Source: Phycisphaerales bacterium UBA2218 (GTDB taxonomy: Bacteria > Planctomycetota > Phycisphaerae > Sedimentisphaerales > Anaerobacaceae). From it: a DNA stretch of 15,602 nucleotides. The notes beneath the pieces were generated by a model. That model searched no databases and was not told where the DNA came from. It saw nothing but the letters and a program-made list of their open reading frames with translations. This document shows positions 1 to 7,863 of the stretch, one piece after another (position 1 is the first letter of the stretch; every line of letters starts with the position of its first letter). The translations under genes were made by a program, and so were the position numbers. The stretch is taken from assembly GCA_002327785.1 (NCBI GenBank), contig DCUI01000297.1:249-15850 (forward strand), read 5' to 3'.

Positions 1-843
1 GCCGAAGCCGGGGGCCTTGACGGCGCAGACCTTCAGCACGCCCTGCAGGCGGTTGATCACCAAAGCAGCCAGGGCCTCGCCTTCGATGTCCTCGGCAATC
101 ACCAGCAATGACCGGCCCATGTGGACCATCTTCTCCAGCAGCGGGATGAACTCCCGAATGTTGGAAATCTTCTTCTCGTACAGCAGGATATAGGCGTCCT
201 CGAACACGGTTTCCAGCGTTTCGGCGTTGGTCACAAAGTACGGCGAGATGTACCCGCGGTCGAACTGCATGCCCTCGACGAGGGTCAGCTCGTTCTCCAC
301 GCCCTTGCCTTCCTCGATCTCGATCACACCTTCTTTGCCGACGGCGTCCATCGCCTTGGCGAGGATCTCGCCGACCGCCGCGTCGTTGTTGGCGCTGATC
401 GCGGCCACCTTGGCGATGTCATCATGCCCCTTGACGGGCACGCCGGCGTCTTTGATGAAGTCGCATGCGACCTCGGCGGCCTTGGCGATTCCCCTGTTCA
501 AGGCCATCGGGTTGATGCCGGCGGTGACGTACTTGATGCCGTCGAGATAGATCGCCTCGGCCAGCACGATGGACGTCGTGGTTCCATCGCCGACCACGTC
601 GGAGGTCTTGCTGGCGACCTCGTTGACCATCTTGGCGCCCATGTTCTTGAACGGCTCGGGCAGCTCGATCTCCTTGCTGACCGAGACGCCGTCCTTGGTG
701 ACTCTCGGCGAGCCCCAACTCTTATTCAGTACGACGTTTCGGCCGGTCGGGCCGAGAGTGACTTTCACCGCGGCGGCCAACTGCTTGAGTCCTTCCCGCA
801 GTTCGGTCCGCGCGATATCGTCGAACATCATTTGTTTTGCCAT
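1..843 (-). CDS. groEL: Chaperonin GroEL, copy 1 (partial, C-terminus beyond window)
   Basis: This is the 60-kDa chaperonin subunit, which forms cytoplasmic double rings that refold proteins with ATP and GroES. The window holds the first 281 residues; the frame is open to the edge, where it reads the conserved VKAPGFG of the apical domain. Visible hallmarks are the nucleotide-loop LGPTGRNVVL (30-39), TKDG with the catalytic Asp at 51 (Asp52 of E. coli), GDGTTT (85-90), and the apical substrate-binding segment GYISPYF (198-203) with both aromatic residues kept. The start at 843 has a GAGGA ribosome-binding site 8 bases upstream. It lies 60 bp after groES in the classic groES-groEL order, so this is probably the main partner of that groES. 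It differs clearly from the second GroEL at 2680-4329, so the two are not a recent duplication. Identification is near certain; the C-terminal tail cannot be seen. Confidence 0.97.
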   Translation of the reverse strand, partial: MAKQMMFDDIARTELREGLKQLAAAVKVTLGPTGRNVVLNKSWGSPRVTKDGVSVSKEIELPEPFKNMGAKMVNEVASKTSDVVGDGTTTSIVLAEAIYLDGIKYVTAGINPMALNRGIAKAAEVACDFIKDAGVPVKGHDDIAKVAAISANNDAAVGEILAKAMDAVGKEGVIEIEEGKGVENELTLVEGMQFDRGYISPYFVTNAETLETVFEDAYILLYEKKISNIREFIPLLEKMVHMGRSLLVIAEDIEGEALAALVINRLQGVLKVCAVKAPGFG

Positions 844-903
844 GTTCTGTTTCCTCGTAAAGTGCCGCTCCGGAGGGCCCGGGTCGGTCGGTTGCCGTGA
901 CTG

Positions 904-1194
904 TTACTTCTCCAGGACGCCCAGAAGGTCGCTTTCCCGGACGATGACGTACTTCTGGCCGTCAATCTCGACCTCGTTGCCCATGTACTTGCCATAGACG
1001 ACCTCGTCGCCCTTCTTGACGGAGACGGGCGTCCGCTTCCCGTCGTCCTGGACCTTGCCGGGGCCGACCCATACGATCTTGCCGATCTGCGGTTTCTCTT
1101 TGGCGGTATCCGGCAGAAAAATGCCACCGGCGGTCTTGTCCTGGGCCTGCGACGGCTTGATCACCACTCTGTCATCCAACGGTCTCAGTTCCAT
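904..1194 (-). CDS. groES: Co-chaperonin GroES
   Basis: The 96-residue product is the normal length for the 10-kDa heptameric lid that caps GroEL. It begins with the typical LRPLDDRVVIKP strand. The mobile loop (about 17-33) carries the GroEL-contacting tripeptide Ile-Phe-Leu at 25-27 (IVL in E. coli) followed by PDTAKEKPQ. The roof-loop GPGK is at 44-47, and the GDEVVYGKY and DGQKYVIVRESDLLGV segments complete the fold. AGGAG lies 9 bases before the ATG, which fixes the start. The stop is 60 bp ahead of groEL copy 1, and the gene begins 37 bp after the fucosidase ends. I see no CIRCE operator (TTAGCACTC-N9-GAGTGCTAA) upstream, so heat control, if any, uses another signal or the upstream transcript. 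Confidence 0.98.
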   Translation of the reverse strand: MELRPLDDRVVIKPSQAQDKTAGGIFLPDTAKEKPQIGKIVWVGPGKVQDDGKRTPVSVKKGDEVVYGKYMGNEVEIDGQKYVIVRESDLLGVLEK

Positions 1195-1231
1195 ACTGCG
1201 TTACTCCTTCTCCTACAGGTATTCCCTATAT

Positions 1232-2632
1232 CTATTCATTTGTCTTGAGTACGAGCACGACAACGCTGTCGACTGGATCCGGCGCCTGGGAGGCCAGCGA
1301 GACCGTGACGGTCTCGCCTCCAGCGGTCACCGGAAGATTCGTTCGTTTCTTGTCGGCCAACAGGTAGGCTTTCTCGACCTCGGCCTTGGCCATCGGCACT
1401 TCCAGTGTGCCGTCGGCCGGCCAGTTGAACACGTGCAGATACAGCTTGTTGCCCCTGACCGTGCAACGGCCCCAGTCCGGCCGGCCGATGATGCTGGCCG
1501 TGGCGCCGTGGATGCTTTCGCCGTTGACGGCCATCCACTCGCCCATGGCCTTGAGCCGCTCCTCACTGGCCGGCGGGATGAGTCCCTCCGGCATCGGGCC
1601 GACGTTCAGTAGGAAATTGCCGCCTTTGCTGGCCACATCCGCGAGGGTGCGGATCAGCTCCTCGACGCTCTTCCAATTGTCATCGTAGGACTTGTAGCCC
1701 CATGTGTCGTTCATCGTCATGCAGGTTTCCCAGTCCACGCCGGGAAGCCCCTCCGGGGGCACCTGCTGCTCGGGCGTGCCGAAGTCGCCGGCGTACTCGT
1801 CGCTGGCGCTGAGACCTTCCATGCCCTTGCGGCCCTTGCCCACGCGGTTATTGACGAGGATCGACGGCTGAAGACTGCGGACGTAGGCGTAGAGGTCCTT
1901 GCCCTTGGGCTCGGTCCAGTCCCTGATCCATTCACCGTCGAACCAGAGCACGCCGATCGGACCGTAATTGGTCAGCAACTCGGCGAGCTGCAGCTTGAGG
2001 TACGTGTCCACGTAGCGGTCGAAATTCGGGTTTGACTTGCTGCCGTCGTTATAGTTGGGATAAAAGGGCGCTTGGGCGTCCGGATGGTGCCAGTCCATGA
2101 TCGAGTGATAGAAGCACAACTTGACGCCGTGTTTCTTGCAGGCCTCGGCAAGTTCTTTGAGGATGTCCCGCTTGAAGGGCGTCGCGTCCATGATGTCCCA
2201 TTCGGTGACCCTGGAGTCCCACAGACAGAAGCCGTCGTGGTGCTTGCTCGTGATCACGATGTACTTCATGCCGGCGTTCCTGGCCAGCCGGACCCATTCA
2301 TCCGCTCGAAAGCCGATGGGATCGAACTGACCGGCGAATTTCTCATACTCCTCGACGGGGATCTTGCCGTTGTTCATGATCCACTCGCCGGTGCCGCCGA
2401 CCCGCTCGCCCTTGTAGGTGCCGGCGGGGACCGCATAGGGGCCCCAATGGATGAACATGCCGAACCGAGCTTCACGCCACCAGTCCATCCGCTCGTCCTG
2501 GGTCAGGACCTTGTCCTTGGTCCCGCCGATCTGCGTCTCTTTGCTGCAACTGGAGAGAATGAACAACGCGACCAGCAGGCTCACGACCGTGGCCCCGATC
2601 ACCATCCATTTTCTGCCTTCTTCTCTTGCCAT
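1232..2632 (-). CDS. Alpha-L-fucosidase, GH29 family, predicted lipoprotein
   Basis: This is a retaining glycoside hydrolase predicted to remove alpha-L-fucose from glycans or algal-type polysaccharides at the cell envelope. From the ATG at 2632 it has 466 residues. A positively charged N-terminus is followed by a hydrophobic stretch (about 10-25) ending in the lipobox LSSC, with acylated Cys at 29. GH29 signatures follow: WWREARFGMFIHWGPYAVPAG near 52-71, SKHHDGF near 129-135, VLWFDGEW with the expected nucleophile Asp at 232, MNDTWGY near 307-313 and GNFLLNVGP near 338-346. GGGAG sits 5 bases before this ATG. An in-frame ATG at 2680 overlaps the groEL copy 2 stop as TAATG and would add 16 residues; it would allow coupled translation but gives an awkwardly long signal n-region. 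The acid/base residue cannot be assigned by eye. Its place between chaperonin genes is unusual. Confidence 0.93.
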   Translation of the reverse strand: MAREEGRKWMVIGATVVSLLVALFILSSCSKETQIGGTKDKVLTQDERMDWWREARFGMFIHWGPYAVPAGTYKGERVGGTGEWIMNNGKIPVEEYEKFAGQFDPIGFRADEWVRLARNAGMKYIVITSKHHDGFCLWDSRVTEWDIMDATPFKRDILKELAEACKKHGVKLCFYHSIMDWHHPDAQAPFYPNYNDGSKSNPNFDRYVDTYLKLQLAELLTNYGPIGVLWFDGEWIRDWTEPKGKDLYAYVRSLQPSILVNNRVGKGRKGMEGLSASDEYAGDFGTPEQQVPPEGLPGVDWETCMTMNDTWGYKSYDDNWKSVEELIRTLADVASKGGNFLLNVGPMPEGLIPPASEERLKAMGEWMAVNGESIHGATASIIGRPDWGRCTVRGNKLYLHVFNWPADGTLEVPMAKAEVEKAYLLADKKRTNLPVTAGGETVTVSLASQAPDPVDSVVVLVLKTNE

Positions 2633-2679
2633 AACGACTCCCACTGCACGCGATACTCTGCCATGATGTTTCCGGGACA

Positions 2680-4329
2680 TTACATCATGTCCATGTCATC
2701 CATGCCGGGACCGCCGCCGGGGCCGCCCGGACCCATCTCCTCCTTCTTCTTGGGCTTTTCTGTCACGAGGCAGTCGGTGGTCAACAGCAGGCCCGCAATG
2801 CTCACGGCGTTCTGCAGGGCGGTTCGAACGACCTTGGCCGGGTCGATCACGCCGGCCTCGACCAGGTCCTCGAATTTGTCCGTGTCCGCGTTGTAACCGA
2901 ATGAGCCTTTGCCCTCGTAGACCTTGCTCACGACCAGGTGGGCCGTGGCACCGGCATTTTCGGCAATCCAGAAGCAGGGGGTCCGCAGAGCCTTGGCCAG
3001 GATCTCGGCGCCGGTCTTCTCGTCGCCTGTGAGCTTGACCGACTTGGCCGCATCGATGCACCGGATCAGGGCCACGCCCCCGCCCGGAACGATGCCTTCT
3101 TCGATGGCCGCACGAGTCGCGTGCAGGGCGTCCTCGATTCGGGCTTTCTTCTCTTTCATCTCGGCCTCGGTCGAGGCGCCGACGTTGACCTCGGCGACCC
3201 CGCCCGTCAGTTTCGCCAGTCGCTCCTGGAGTTTCTCGCGGTCGTAGTCGCTCGTCGTGGTCTCGATCTCGTCTCGGATCTGCTTGATCCGTCCGTTGAT
3301 GGCGTCCTGAGTGCCGGCGCCCTCCACGATCGTGGTGTTGTCGTTGTCGATCGTGACCTTGCGTGCCTGGCCGAGTTGCGAAAGCGTGACCTTGTCGAGA
3401 TCGATTCCGAGGTCCTTGAAGATGGGCTCGGCGCCGGTCAGCACCGAGATATCCTGGAGCATGGCCTTGCGGCGGTCGCCGTAGCCGGGGGCTTTGACCG
3501 CCGCGATCTTCAGCACGCCCTTGAGTTTGTTGACGACCAGCGTCGCGAGCACCTCGCTCTCGATATCTTCCGCAATAATCAGCAGCGACCGCTTCGCCTG
3601 GGCCACCTTCTCCAGCAGGGGGATCAGCTTGGCTACCGTGCTGATTTTCTCCTCGTGTACGAGAATCAGCGGCTTCTCCAGCTCGCACACCATCTTGTCG
3701 GGGTCGGTCACGAAGTGCGGCGACAGATACCCGCGGTCGAACTGCATGCCCTCGACGAACTCGACGTGGGTCTCGAAGCTCTTGCCCTCTTCGACCGTGA
3801 TGACGCCGTCCTTTCCGACGCGCTGGAAGGCGTCGGCCATGATCTTGCCGATCTCGCGGTCGTTGTTGGCTGAGACGGATGCGACGTTGATGATGTCGGC
3901 CGGTTTGCTGATGGCTACCGGCTTGGCCAGCGAAACGAGCTTATCGACTGCGGCCTTGGCTGCCGCTTCCATGCCCCGCTTGAGAGCCATGGCGTCCGCG
4001 CCGGCCGTCAGGTTCTTGTACGCCTCCTTGTAGAGGGCCTCCGTCAAGACGGTCGCGGTGGTCGTGCCGTCGCCGGCGATCTTGGAAGTCTTGCTGGCGG
4101 CTTGCTTTACGAGCTTTGCGCCCAGGTTCTCGGCCTTGTCCGTCAGCTCGATCTCCTCGGCGACGGTGACACCGTCCTTCGTCACGGTCGGGCCGCCCCA
4201 GCTCTTATCGATGACGGCATTACGACCGCGCGGGCCGAGGGTCGCCTTGACCGCCGCCGCCAGCTTTTCCACCCCGGCTAACAGCTTGGCTCGCGCCTCA
4301 GCTTCAAACGCCAATTCTTTCACTGCCAT
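2680..4329 (-). CDS. groEL: Chaperonin GroEL, copy 2
   Basis: This is a complete 549-residue chaperonin subunit. It shows LGPRGRNAVIDKSWGG (31-46), TKDG with Asp52, GDGTTT (87-92), the EKKARIEDALHATRA segment near residue 400 carrying the second ATPase Asp, and a C-terminal tail rich in Gly, Pro and Met that ends in MDMM, resembling the GGM tail of canonical GroEL. One oddity is in the apical substrate-binding site: the usual YLSPYF is YLSPHF, putting His205 where E. coli has Tyr203, whereas copy 1 keeps Tyr. AAGGAGG lies 9 bases before the ATG at 4329, ruling out the longer upstream open frame. No groES adjoins its start, so it would share the groES about 1.5 kb downstream. It is the first gene after the divergent intergenic region. 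Identification is near certain; a specialised substrate range is only inference. Confidence 0.98.
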   Translation of the reverse strand: MAVKELAFEAEARAKLLAGVEKLAAAVKATLGPRGRNAVIDKSWGGPTVTKDGVTVAEEIELTDKAENLGAKLVKQAASKTSKIAGDGTTTATVLTEALYKEAYKNLTAGADAMALKRGMEAAAKAAVDKLVSLAKPVAISKPADIINVASVSANNDREIGKIMADAFQRVGKDGVITVEEGKSFETHVEFVEGMQFDRGYLSPHFVTDPDKMVCELEKPLILVHEEKISTVAKLIPLLEKVAQAKRSLLIIAEDIESEVLATLVVNKLKGVLKIAAVKAPGYGDRRKAMLQDISVLTGAEPIFKDLGIDLDKVTLSQLGQARKVTIDNDNTTIVEGAGTQDAINGRIKQIRDEIETTTSDYDREKLQERLAKLTGGVAEVNVGASTEAEMKEKKARIEDALHATRAAIEEGIVPGGGVALIRCIDAAKSVKLTGDEKTGAEILAKALRTPCFWIAENAGATAHLVVSKVYEGKGSFGYNADTDKFEDLVEAGVIDPAKVVRTALQNAVSIAGLLLTTDCLVTEKPKKKEEMGPGGPGGGPGMDDMDMM

Positions 4330-4768
4330 AGTTGCGTGCCTCCTTAAACTGCATGCGTTATGAACGTCTTTTTCGGGTGTTGACGCATAATTGAGACTCT
4401 TTAGCAAAAGGTATACCAGAGGCACGATCTTACCGGCCCAATCTGCCCATGCAACTCATAAATCCTTATTTATGAAAGATTTAACGACATCCCGAATTCA
4501 ACCGCCAGCCTGTGGATTGTCCCTCGCGACGGGAGTGCCGGGTGCCAATTCGGGTCCGGCCGGGCTTTGCATACGCCAACTTGACAGTCGCAGGAGGAGG
4601 CCGGAGTGGTGGCATACACTACTTACCAACTATGACTTCCCGCAAGATGCCAAGTTATTATGAATCGCAGATCACGAACCATGATCCCGCCACAGCGTCT
4701 TTCTCCGCTCTTGACGCCTTGTTCGCGGTCAGGGACAATGCGGCTTTGGGCGACAAAAGGCAGATGTT
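4330..4768. other. Divergent intergenic region between the chaperonin and kinase units
   Basis: This 439-bp stretch separates the minus-strand chaperonin-fucosidase genes from the plus-strand kinase-Trk genes, so it must hold both promoters. I see no convincing gene; the open frames on the plus strand here are short and lack family features. The middle is AT-rich (about 4450-4490) and holds a perfect inverted repeat listed separately. A TTGACA at 4581-4586 faces the kinase but has no good -10 box at 16-18 bp. On the minus strand a palindromic GGTATACC at 4410-4417 contains a TATACC that could act as a -10, but no matching -35 is clear. No CIRCE element is present. Confidence 0.6.
4456..4475. 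promoter_or_regulatory. Perfect inverted repeat, candidate operator
   Basis: TCATAAAT (4456-4463) and ATTTATGA (4468-4475) are exact reverse complements around a 4-base CCTT spacer. The element is AT-rich within a high-GC region and lies 127 bp upstream of the groEL copy 2 start and about 290 bp upstream of the kinase start. The size suits a dimeric regulator site controlling either or both divergent units. A hairpin role in RNA is possible but there is no T-tract. The function is inferred from position and symmetry only. Confidence 0.4.
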
Positions 4769-6610
4769 ATGCAGTGGACACTTCGCAAGAAGATCCTGAT
4801 TGGCTATGGGATTGCCCTGTTGTTGATGGTCGTGATCGTGGCTTGGTCGCTAGTGAACCTGCTGCGCCTCGGCAGGGCGAGCGACGCCATTCTTACGGAG
4901 AACTACAAGAGCATTCTCGCCGCCGACAACATGATCGGCGCGATCGAGCGGCAAGACGGTGCCGCCCTGCTGCTCATCCTCGGCTATTCCGACGAGGGGC
5001 TGACGCAGTTTGAGGAGAACGAGACGCAATTCCTGCTGTGGCTCGGACGGGCCCAGGACAACGTCACGATCCCGGGTGAAGGACAGATCGTCAAGGCCAT
5101 CCAGTATGGGTATTCGCAGTACCTGGCTCATTTCTCCGATCTCAGGCCGCTGGTGAGCGCGCGGTCTGAGAAGACGGCGGCTTTCTACCACGAGACGATG
5201 CTCCCCACGTTCAAGCTGATCCACAACGAGTGCATTCGCCTGCGGGAGCTGAATCAGAACACGATGTTCCTCGTCAGCAACCGCGCGACGCAGATCGCGC
5301 ATCGTGCCGTGGTGTCGGTGCTGCTCATCGGTGTTGGGGCCGTTGGCCTGGGCCTGACATTCAGTCTGCTGCTGTCGCATCTGCTCGTGCAGCCGCTGCG
5401 TCAGTTCACGGCGGCCACGCAGGAGCTCGCCGCCGGCGACTACAACGCCCACGTGTCGGCCCATTCTTCGGATGAGCTGGGGCGTTTGGCGTCGGATTTC
5501 AACGCCATGGCCGAGAAGCTCAGAGTGTACAAGGAACTGGATGTTCACCAGATTCTGGCCGAGAAACACAAGAGCGAGGCCATCATTTGGAGTATCGACG
5601 ACGGCATCGTGGTAATCGACGGCGACCTTCGAATCACTGAGATCAATCCGATGGCGGCTACCGCGTTTTCGACGTCAGCGGCCGGGGCGAAAGGCCGGCA
5701 CGTCCTGGAGGTTGTCAAGAACGAGCAGATGTTCGAGTTCATACGGCGGTCGATCGAGTCCGGCGAACTGGTCCTGCCGTCCGATGCCGACCAGCGTATC
5801 GTGGCGCTGCGGCGAGATGAAGCACAGCGATATTACGAGTTCTCTATCACCGTCGTGAAGTCGCCGGGCCAATCCGTGGCGAGCGTCGTGCTGTTGCTCC
5901 GCGATGTCACACGTCTCAAGGAGCTGGACCGGCTGAAAAGCGAGTTCGTGATGACCGCCTCTCACGAGTTGCGTACGCCGCTGACGAGCATGGAGATGAG
6001 CATCGAGCTGCTCACGGAGAGCTCCGCCCCCAGACTCGACGCCACGGAACGTCAACTGCTCGACGCCGCGCGAGAAGGAGTGCTCCGGCTCAAGGCGCTC
6101 GTCAGCGATCTGCTCGACATCTCGAAGATCGAAGCCGGGCGGATGGAGATGGACTTCGAACGGTGCGATGTCGCAACACTGTTTGACAGGGCCATGGCCG
6201 CACTGAGGAGCCAGGCCGAAGAGAAAGCAATCGAGCTGGTCGGCGTAGCCGGCCCCAACCTGCCGCAGATCCGCGCCGACGTGAACAAGATCACCTGGGT
6301 GTTGACGAACCTCGTCTCCAACGCGATCCGGTACACGGAGGCGGGAGGCTGGATTCATGTGCGCGCCGAGCGAGCCGGACCCCAGGTGCACATCTCCGTG
6401 GCCGACAACGGAGAGGGAATACCCTACGAGTACCAGTCAAGGATTTTCGGCAAGTTCGTGCAGGTCAAAGGCCAGAAGTCCCCCGGCGGCAGCGGCCTGG
6501 GCCTTACGATATGCAAGGAGATCGTCCGCGCCCACGGAGGAACGATCTGGCTCGATTCGATCCCGGGCAAAGGAACCACTTTCACGTTTACGGTCCCGGT
6601 GGTAGAATAA
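4769..6610 (+). CDS. Membrane sensor histidine kinase (HAMP-PAS-HisKA-HATPase)
   Basis: The 613-residue protein is a class I sensor kinase. A first transmembrane helix (about 9-31) and a second (about 180-204) flank a roughly 150-residue, probably helical periplasmic domain rich in charged residues. HAMP follows (about 204-256), then PAS (about 266-380), the HisKA dimerisation helix with phospho-acceptor His399 in ASHELRTPLTS, and the ATPase domain with N-box NLVSNAIRYT (514-523), G1 DNGEGIP (546-552), F-box and G2 GGSGLGLTI (573-581). All catalytic boxes are intact. The architecture resembles PhoR/KinB-type kinases. The ribosome-binding site is a weak AAAAGG 8 bases before the ATG. It is the first gene of the plus-strand unit, 110 bp before the response regulator. 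The ligand is not evident; the trk genes downstream suggest ionic or osmotic state as the signal, which is inference. Confidence 0.95.
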   Translation: MQWTLRKKILIGYGIALLLMVVIVAWSLVNLLRLGRASDAILTENYKSILAADNMIGAIERQDGAALLLILGYSDEGLTQFEENETQFLLWLGRAQDNVTIPGEGQIVKAIQYGYSQYLAHFSDLRPLVSARSEKTAAFYHETMLPTFKLIHNECIRLRELNQNTMFLVSNRATQIAHRAVVSVLLIGVGAVGLGLTFSLLLSHLLVQPLRQFTAATQELAAGDYNAHVSAHSSDELGRLASDFNAMAEKLRVYKELDVHQILAEKHKSEAIIWSIDDGIVVIDGDLRITEINPMAATAFSTSAAGAKGRHVLEVVKNEQMFEFIRRSIESGELVLPSDADQRIVALRRDEAQRYYEFSITVVKSPGQSVASVVLLLRDVTRLKELDRLKSEFVMTASHELRTPLTSMEMSIELLTESSAPRLDATERQLLDAAREGVLRLKALVSDLLDISKIEAGRMEMDFERCDVATLFDRAMAALRSQAEEKAIELVGVAGPNLPQIRADVNKITWVLTNLVSNAIRYTEAGGWIHVRAERAGPQVHISVADNGEGIPYEYQSRIFGKFVQVKGQKSPGGSGLGLTICKEIVRAHGGTIWLDSIPGKGTTFTFTVPVVE

Positions 6611-6720
6611 TTCAAAGCGTGGTTTTTGACTTGAGATGGTCGGGGGATCGTCGTAGGTTTGCGAAGATCAAAGGCCAGCCATCAACGATCACGCTTGCTA
6701 ACAGTTAGGAGTCATGGACT

Positions 6721-7404
6721 ATGATAACAAATGCAGTATTGATCGTCGACGACGAGAAGAATATCCGGCTGACTCTGTCTCAGGCGATTGCATCACCCCA
6801 GATGGAGGTGGATACGGCCGTCAACGGCGAGGAGGCGGTGAGCAAACTGCAGGAGAAGGACTTCGGTCTGGTCCTGCTGGACCTGAAGCTGCCGGGCATG
6901 GATGGCATGGACGTGCTTCGTTGGATCAGTGCCAACCGTCCGGATGTCCGCGTGGTGATCATCACCGCGTACGGGACCATCGATTCGGCCGTCGAGGCCA
7001 TGAAGCACGGCGCAGTCGACTATCTCCAAAAACCGTTTGCGCCGAAAGACGTCCGCGAGTTGGTGTGCAAGATCCTGGATCGCGAGGCCTTGAATGTGCA
7101 GAAGGCCCAGGATTACGCCGGCTGCATCGAGCTGGCGAAGAGATTCGTGAACGAGAAGCGTTTCGATGTGGCGGCCGAGCATGTCCGCAAGGCCATGTCG
7201 CTCGATCCTTCCCGTCCGGAGGCATTCAATTTCCTGGGCGCTCTGGAGGAAATCCAGGGCCACATCCTCGAAGCGCAAAAGAACTATCGCACGGCCTTGT
7301 CGCTCGATGCCACCTACAAGGTGGCTCAGGACAATCTCTATCGTGTCACGAAGGCCCGGCCTCTCGGCAAAGTCCTTTTCACGAGTGACAGTGCGAGGCA
7401 GTAA
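6721..7404 (+). CDS. Response regulator: receiver domain with TPR C-terminal region
   Basis: The 227-residue protein has a complete receiver domain (1 to about 122): acidic pair Asp10/Asp11, phospho-acceptor Asp54 in VLLDLKLPGMDG, Thr82 and Lys104 in the KPF motif. The rest is not a helix-turn-helix, sigma54-AAA or GGDEF output. Instead two degenerate tetratricopeptide-like helical pairs can be read at about 131-164 and 165-200, with the AxSLDPSxPEA and YRTALSLDATY patterns typical of TPR ends. The output is therefore probably protein-protein contact. TAGGAG lies 8 bases before the ATG; another ATG at 6714 is out of frame. Its partner is the kinase upstream, and it ends 9 bp before the first TrkA-like gene, whose ribosome-binding site overlaps this stop codon. 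That packing suggests it acts with the Trk proteins, but this is inferred. Confidence 0.93.
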   Translation: MITNAVLIVDDEKNIRLTLSQAIASPQMEVDTAVNGEEAVSKLQEKDFGLVLLDLKLPGMDGMDVLRWISANRPDVRVVIITAYGTIDSAVEAMKHGAVDYLQKPFAPKDVRELVCKILDREALNVQKAQDYAGCIELAKRFVNEKRFDVAAEHVRKAMSLDPSRPEAFNFLGALEEIQGHILEAQKNYRTALSLDATYKVAQDNLYRVTKARPLGKVLFTSDSARQ

Positions 7405-7413
7405 GGCAAGCTA

Positions 7414-7863
7414 ATGGGCACAGTGAAAGGGCTGTTCATTATCGTGGTGGGATGCGGGCGTCTGGGATCTCATCTGGCCAACGCGCTCAGCAGCGATGGC
7501 GCCAGCGTAGTGGCCGTGGACAATGACGAAAAGGCGTTCGACGCCCTTACGGCGGAGTACAGCGGCTTCCGGGTCGCAGGGGATGCGACCGAGTTCGCCG
7601 TTTTGAAACAGGCCAAGATGGACAAGGCCGACATCGTCATCGGCGCCACGCACGACGACAACGTCAACACCATGATCGCGCAGGTGGCGCAGAAGGTCTT
7701 TCATGTACGCCGGGTGATCGCCAGGATCATCGAGCCGCGACGGATCGGGCTGTGCAAGACGCTGGGGATCGAATGCGTCTGTCCGACGTCCATCGGTAGC
7801 GAGCTCGTCCTGCGGTCCTTACTCGGGGGATCACCTGTCGCCCCGGAAGGGAGCCGCCCATGA
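7414..7863 (+). CDS. TrkA-family potassium channel regulator, RCK N-domain only
   Basis: The 149-residue protein is a single RCK/TrkA N-terminal domain: a Rossmann fold that binds a nucleotide in the cytoplasm and gates Trk/Ktr-type K+ channels. The glycine motif GCGRLG (13-18) is complete, and strand 2 ends in the acidic AVDND (Asp36), as expected for NAD(H) or adenine-nucleotide ribose binding. GDATE and the GATHDDNVN segment follow. It stops after about 140 residues with no TrkA-C domain. AAGG overlapping the response regulator stop lies 7 bases before the ATG. The last four bases (ATGA) overlap the start of the next TrkA gene, implying coupled translation and a heteromeric ring. E. coli TrkA fuses two RCK units in one chain; here they are separate proteins. 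Confidence 0.92.
   Translation: MGTVKGLFIIVVGCGRLGSHLANALSSDGASVVAVDNDEKAFDALTAEYSGFRVAGDATEFAVLKQAKMDKADIVIGATHDDNVNTMIAQVAQKVFHVRRVIARIIEPRRIGLCKTLGIECVCPTSIGSELVLRSLLGGSPVAPEGSRP

Noticed and set aside
121..900. Long plus-strand open frame (259 codons) opposite groEL copy 1
   Set aside because: It is antisense to a certain groEL reading frame, its protein has no family features, and such frames are expected in high-GC DNA. The same applies to 2938-3873 and 2072-2896.
4330..4440. CIRCE/HrcA operator upstream of groEL copy 2
   Set aside because: The TTAGC near 4402 lacks the paired GAGTGCTAA arm at the required 9-base spacing, and none was found upstream of groES either.
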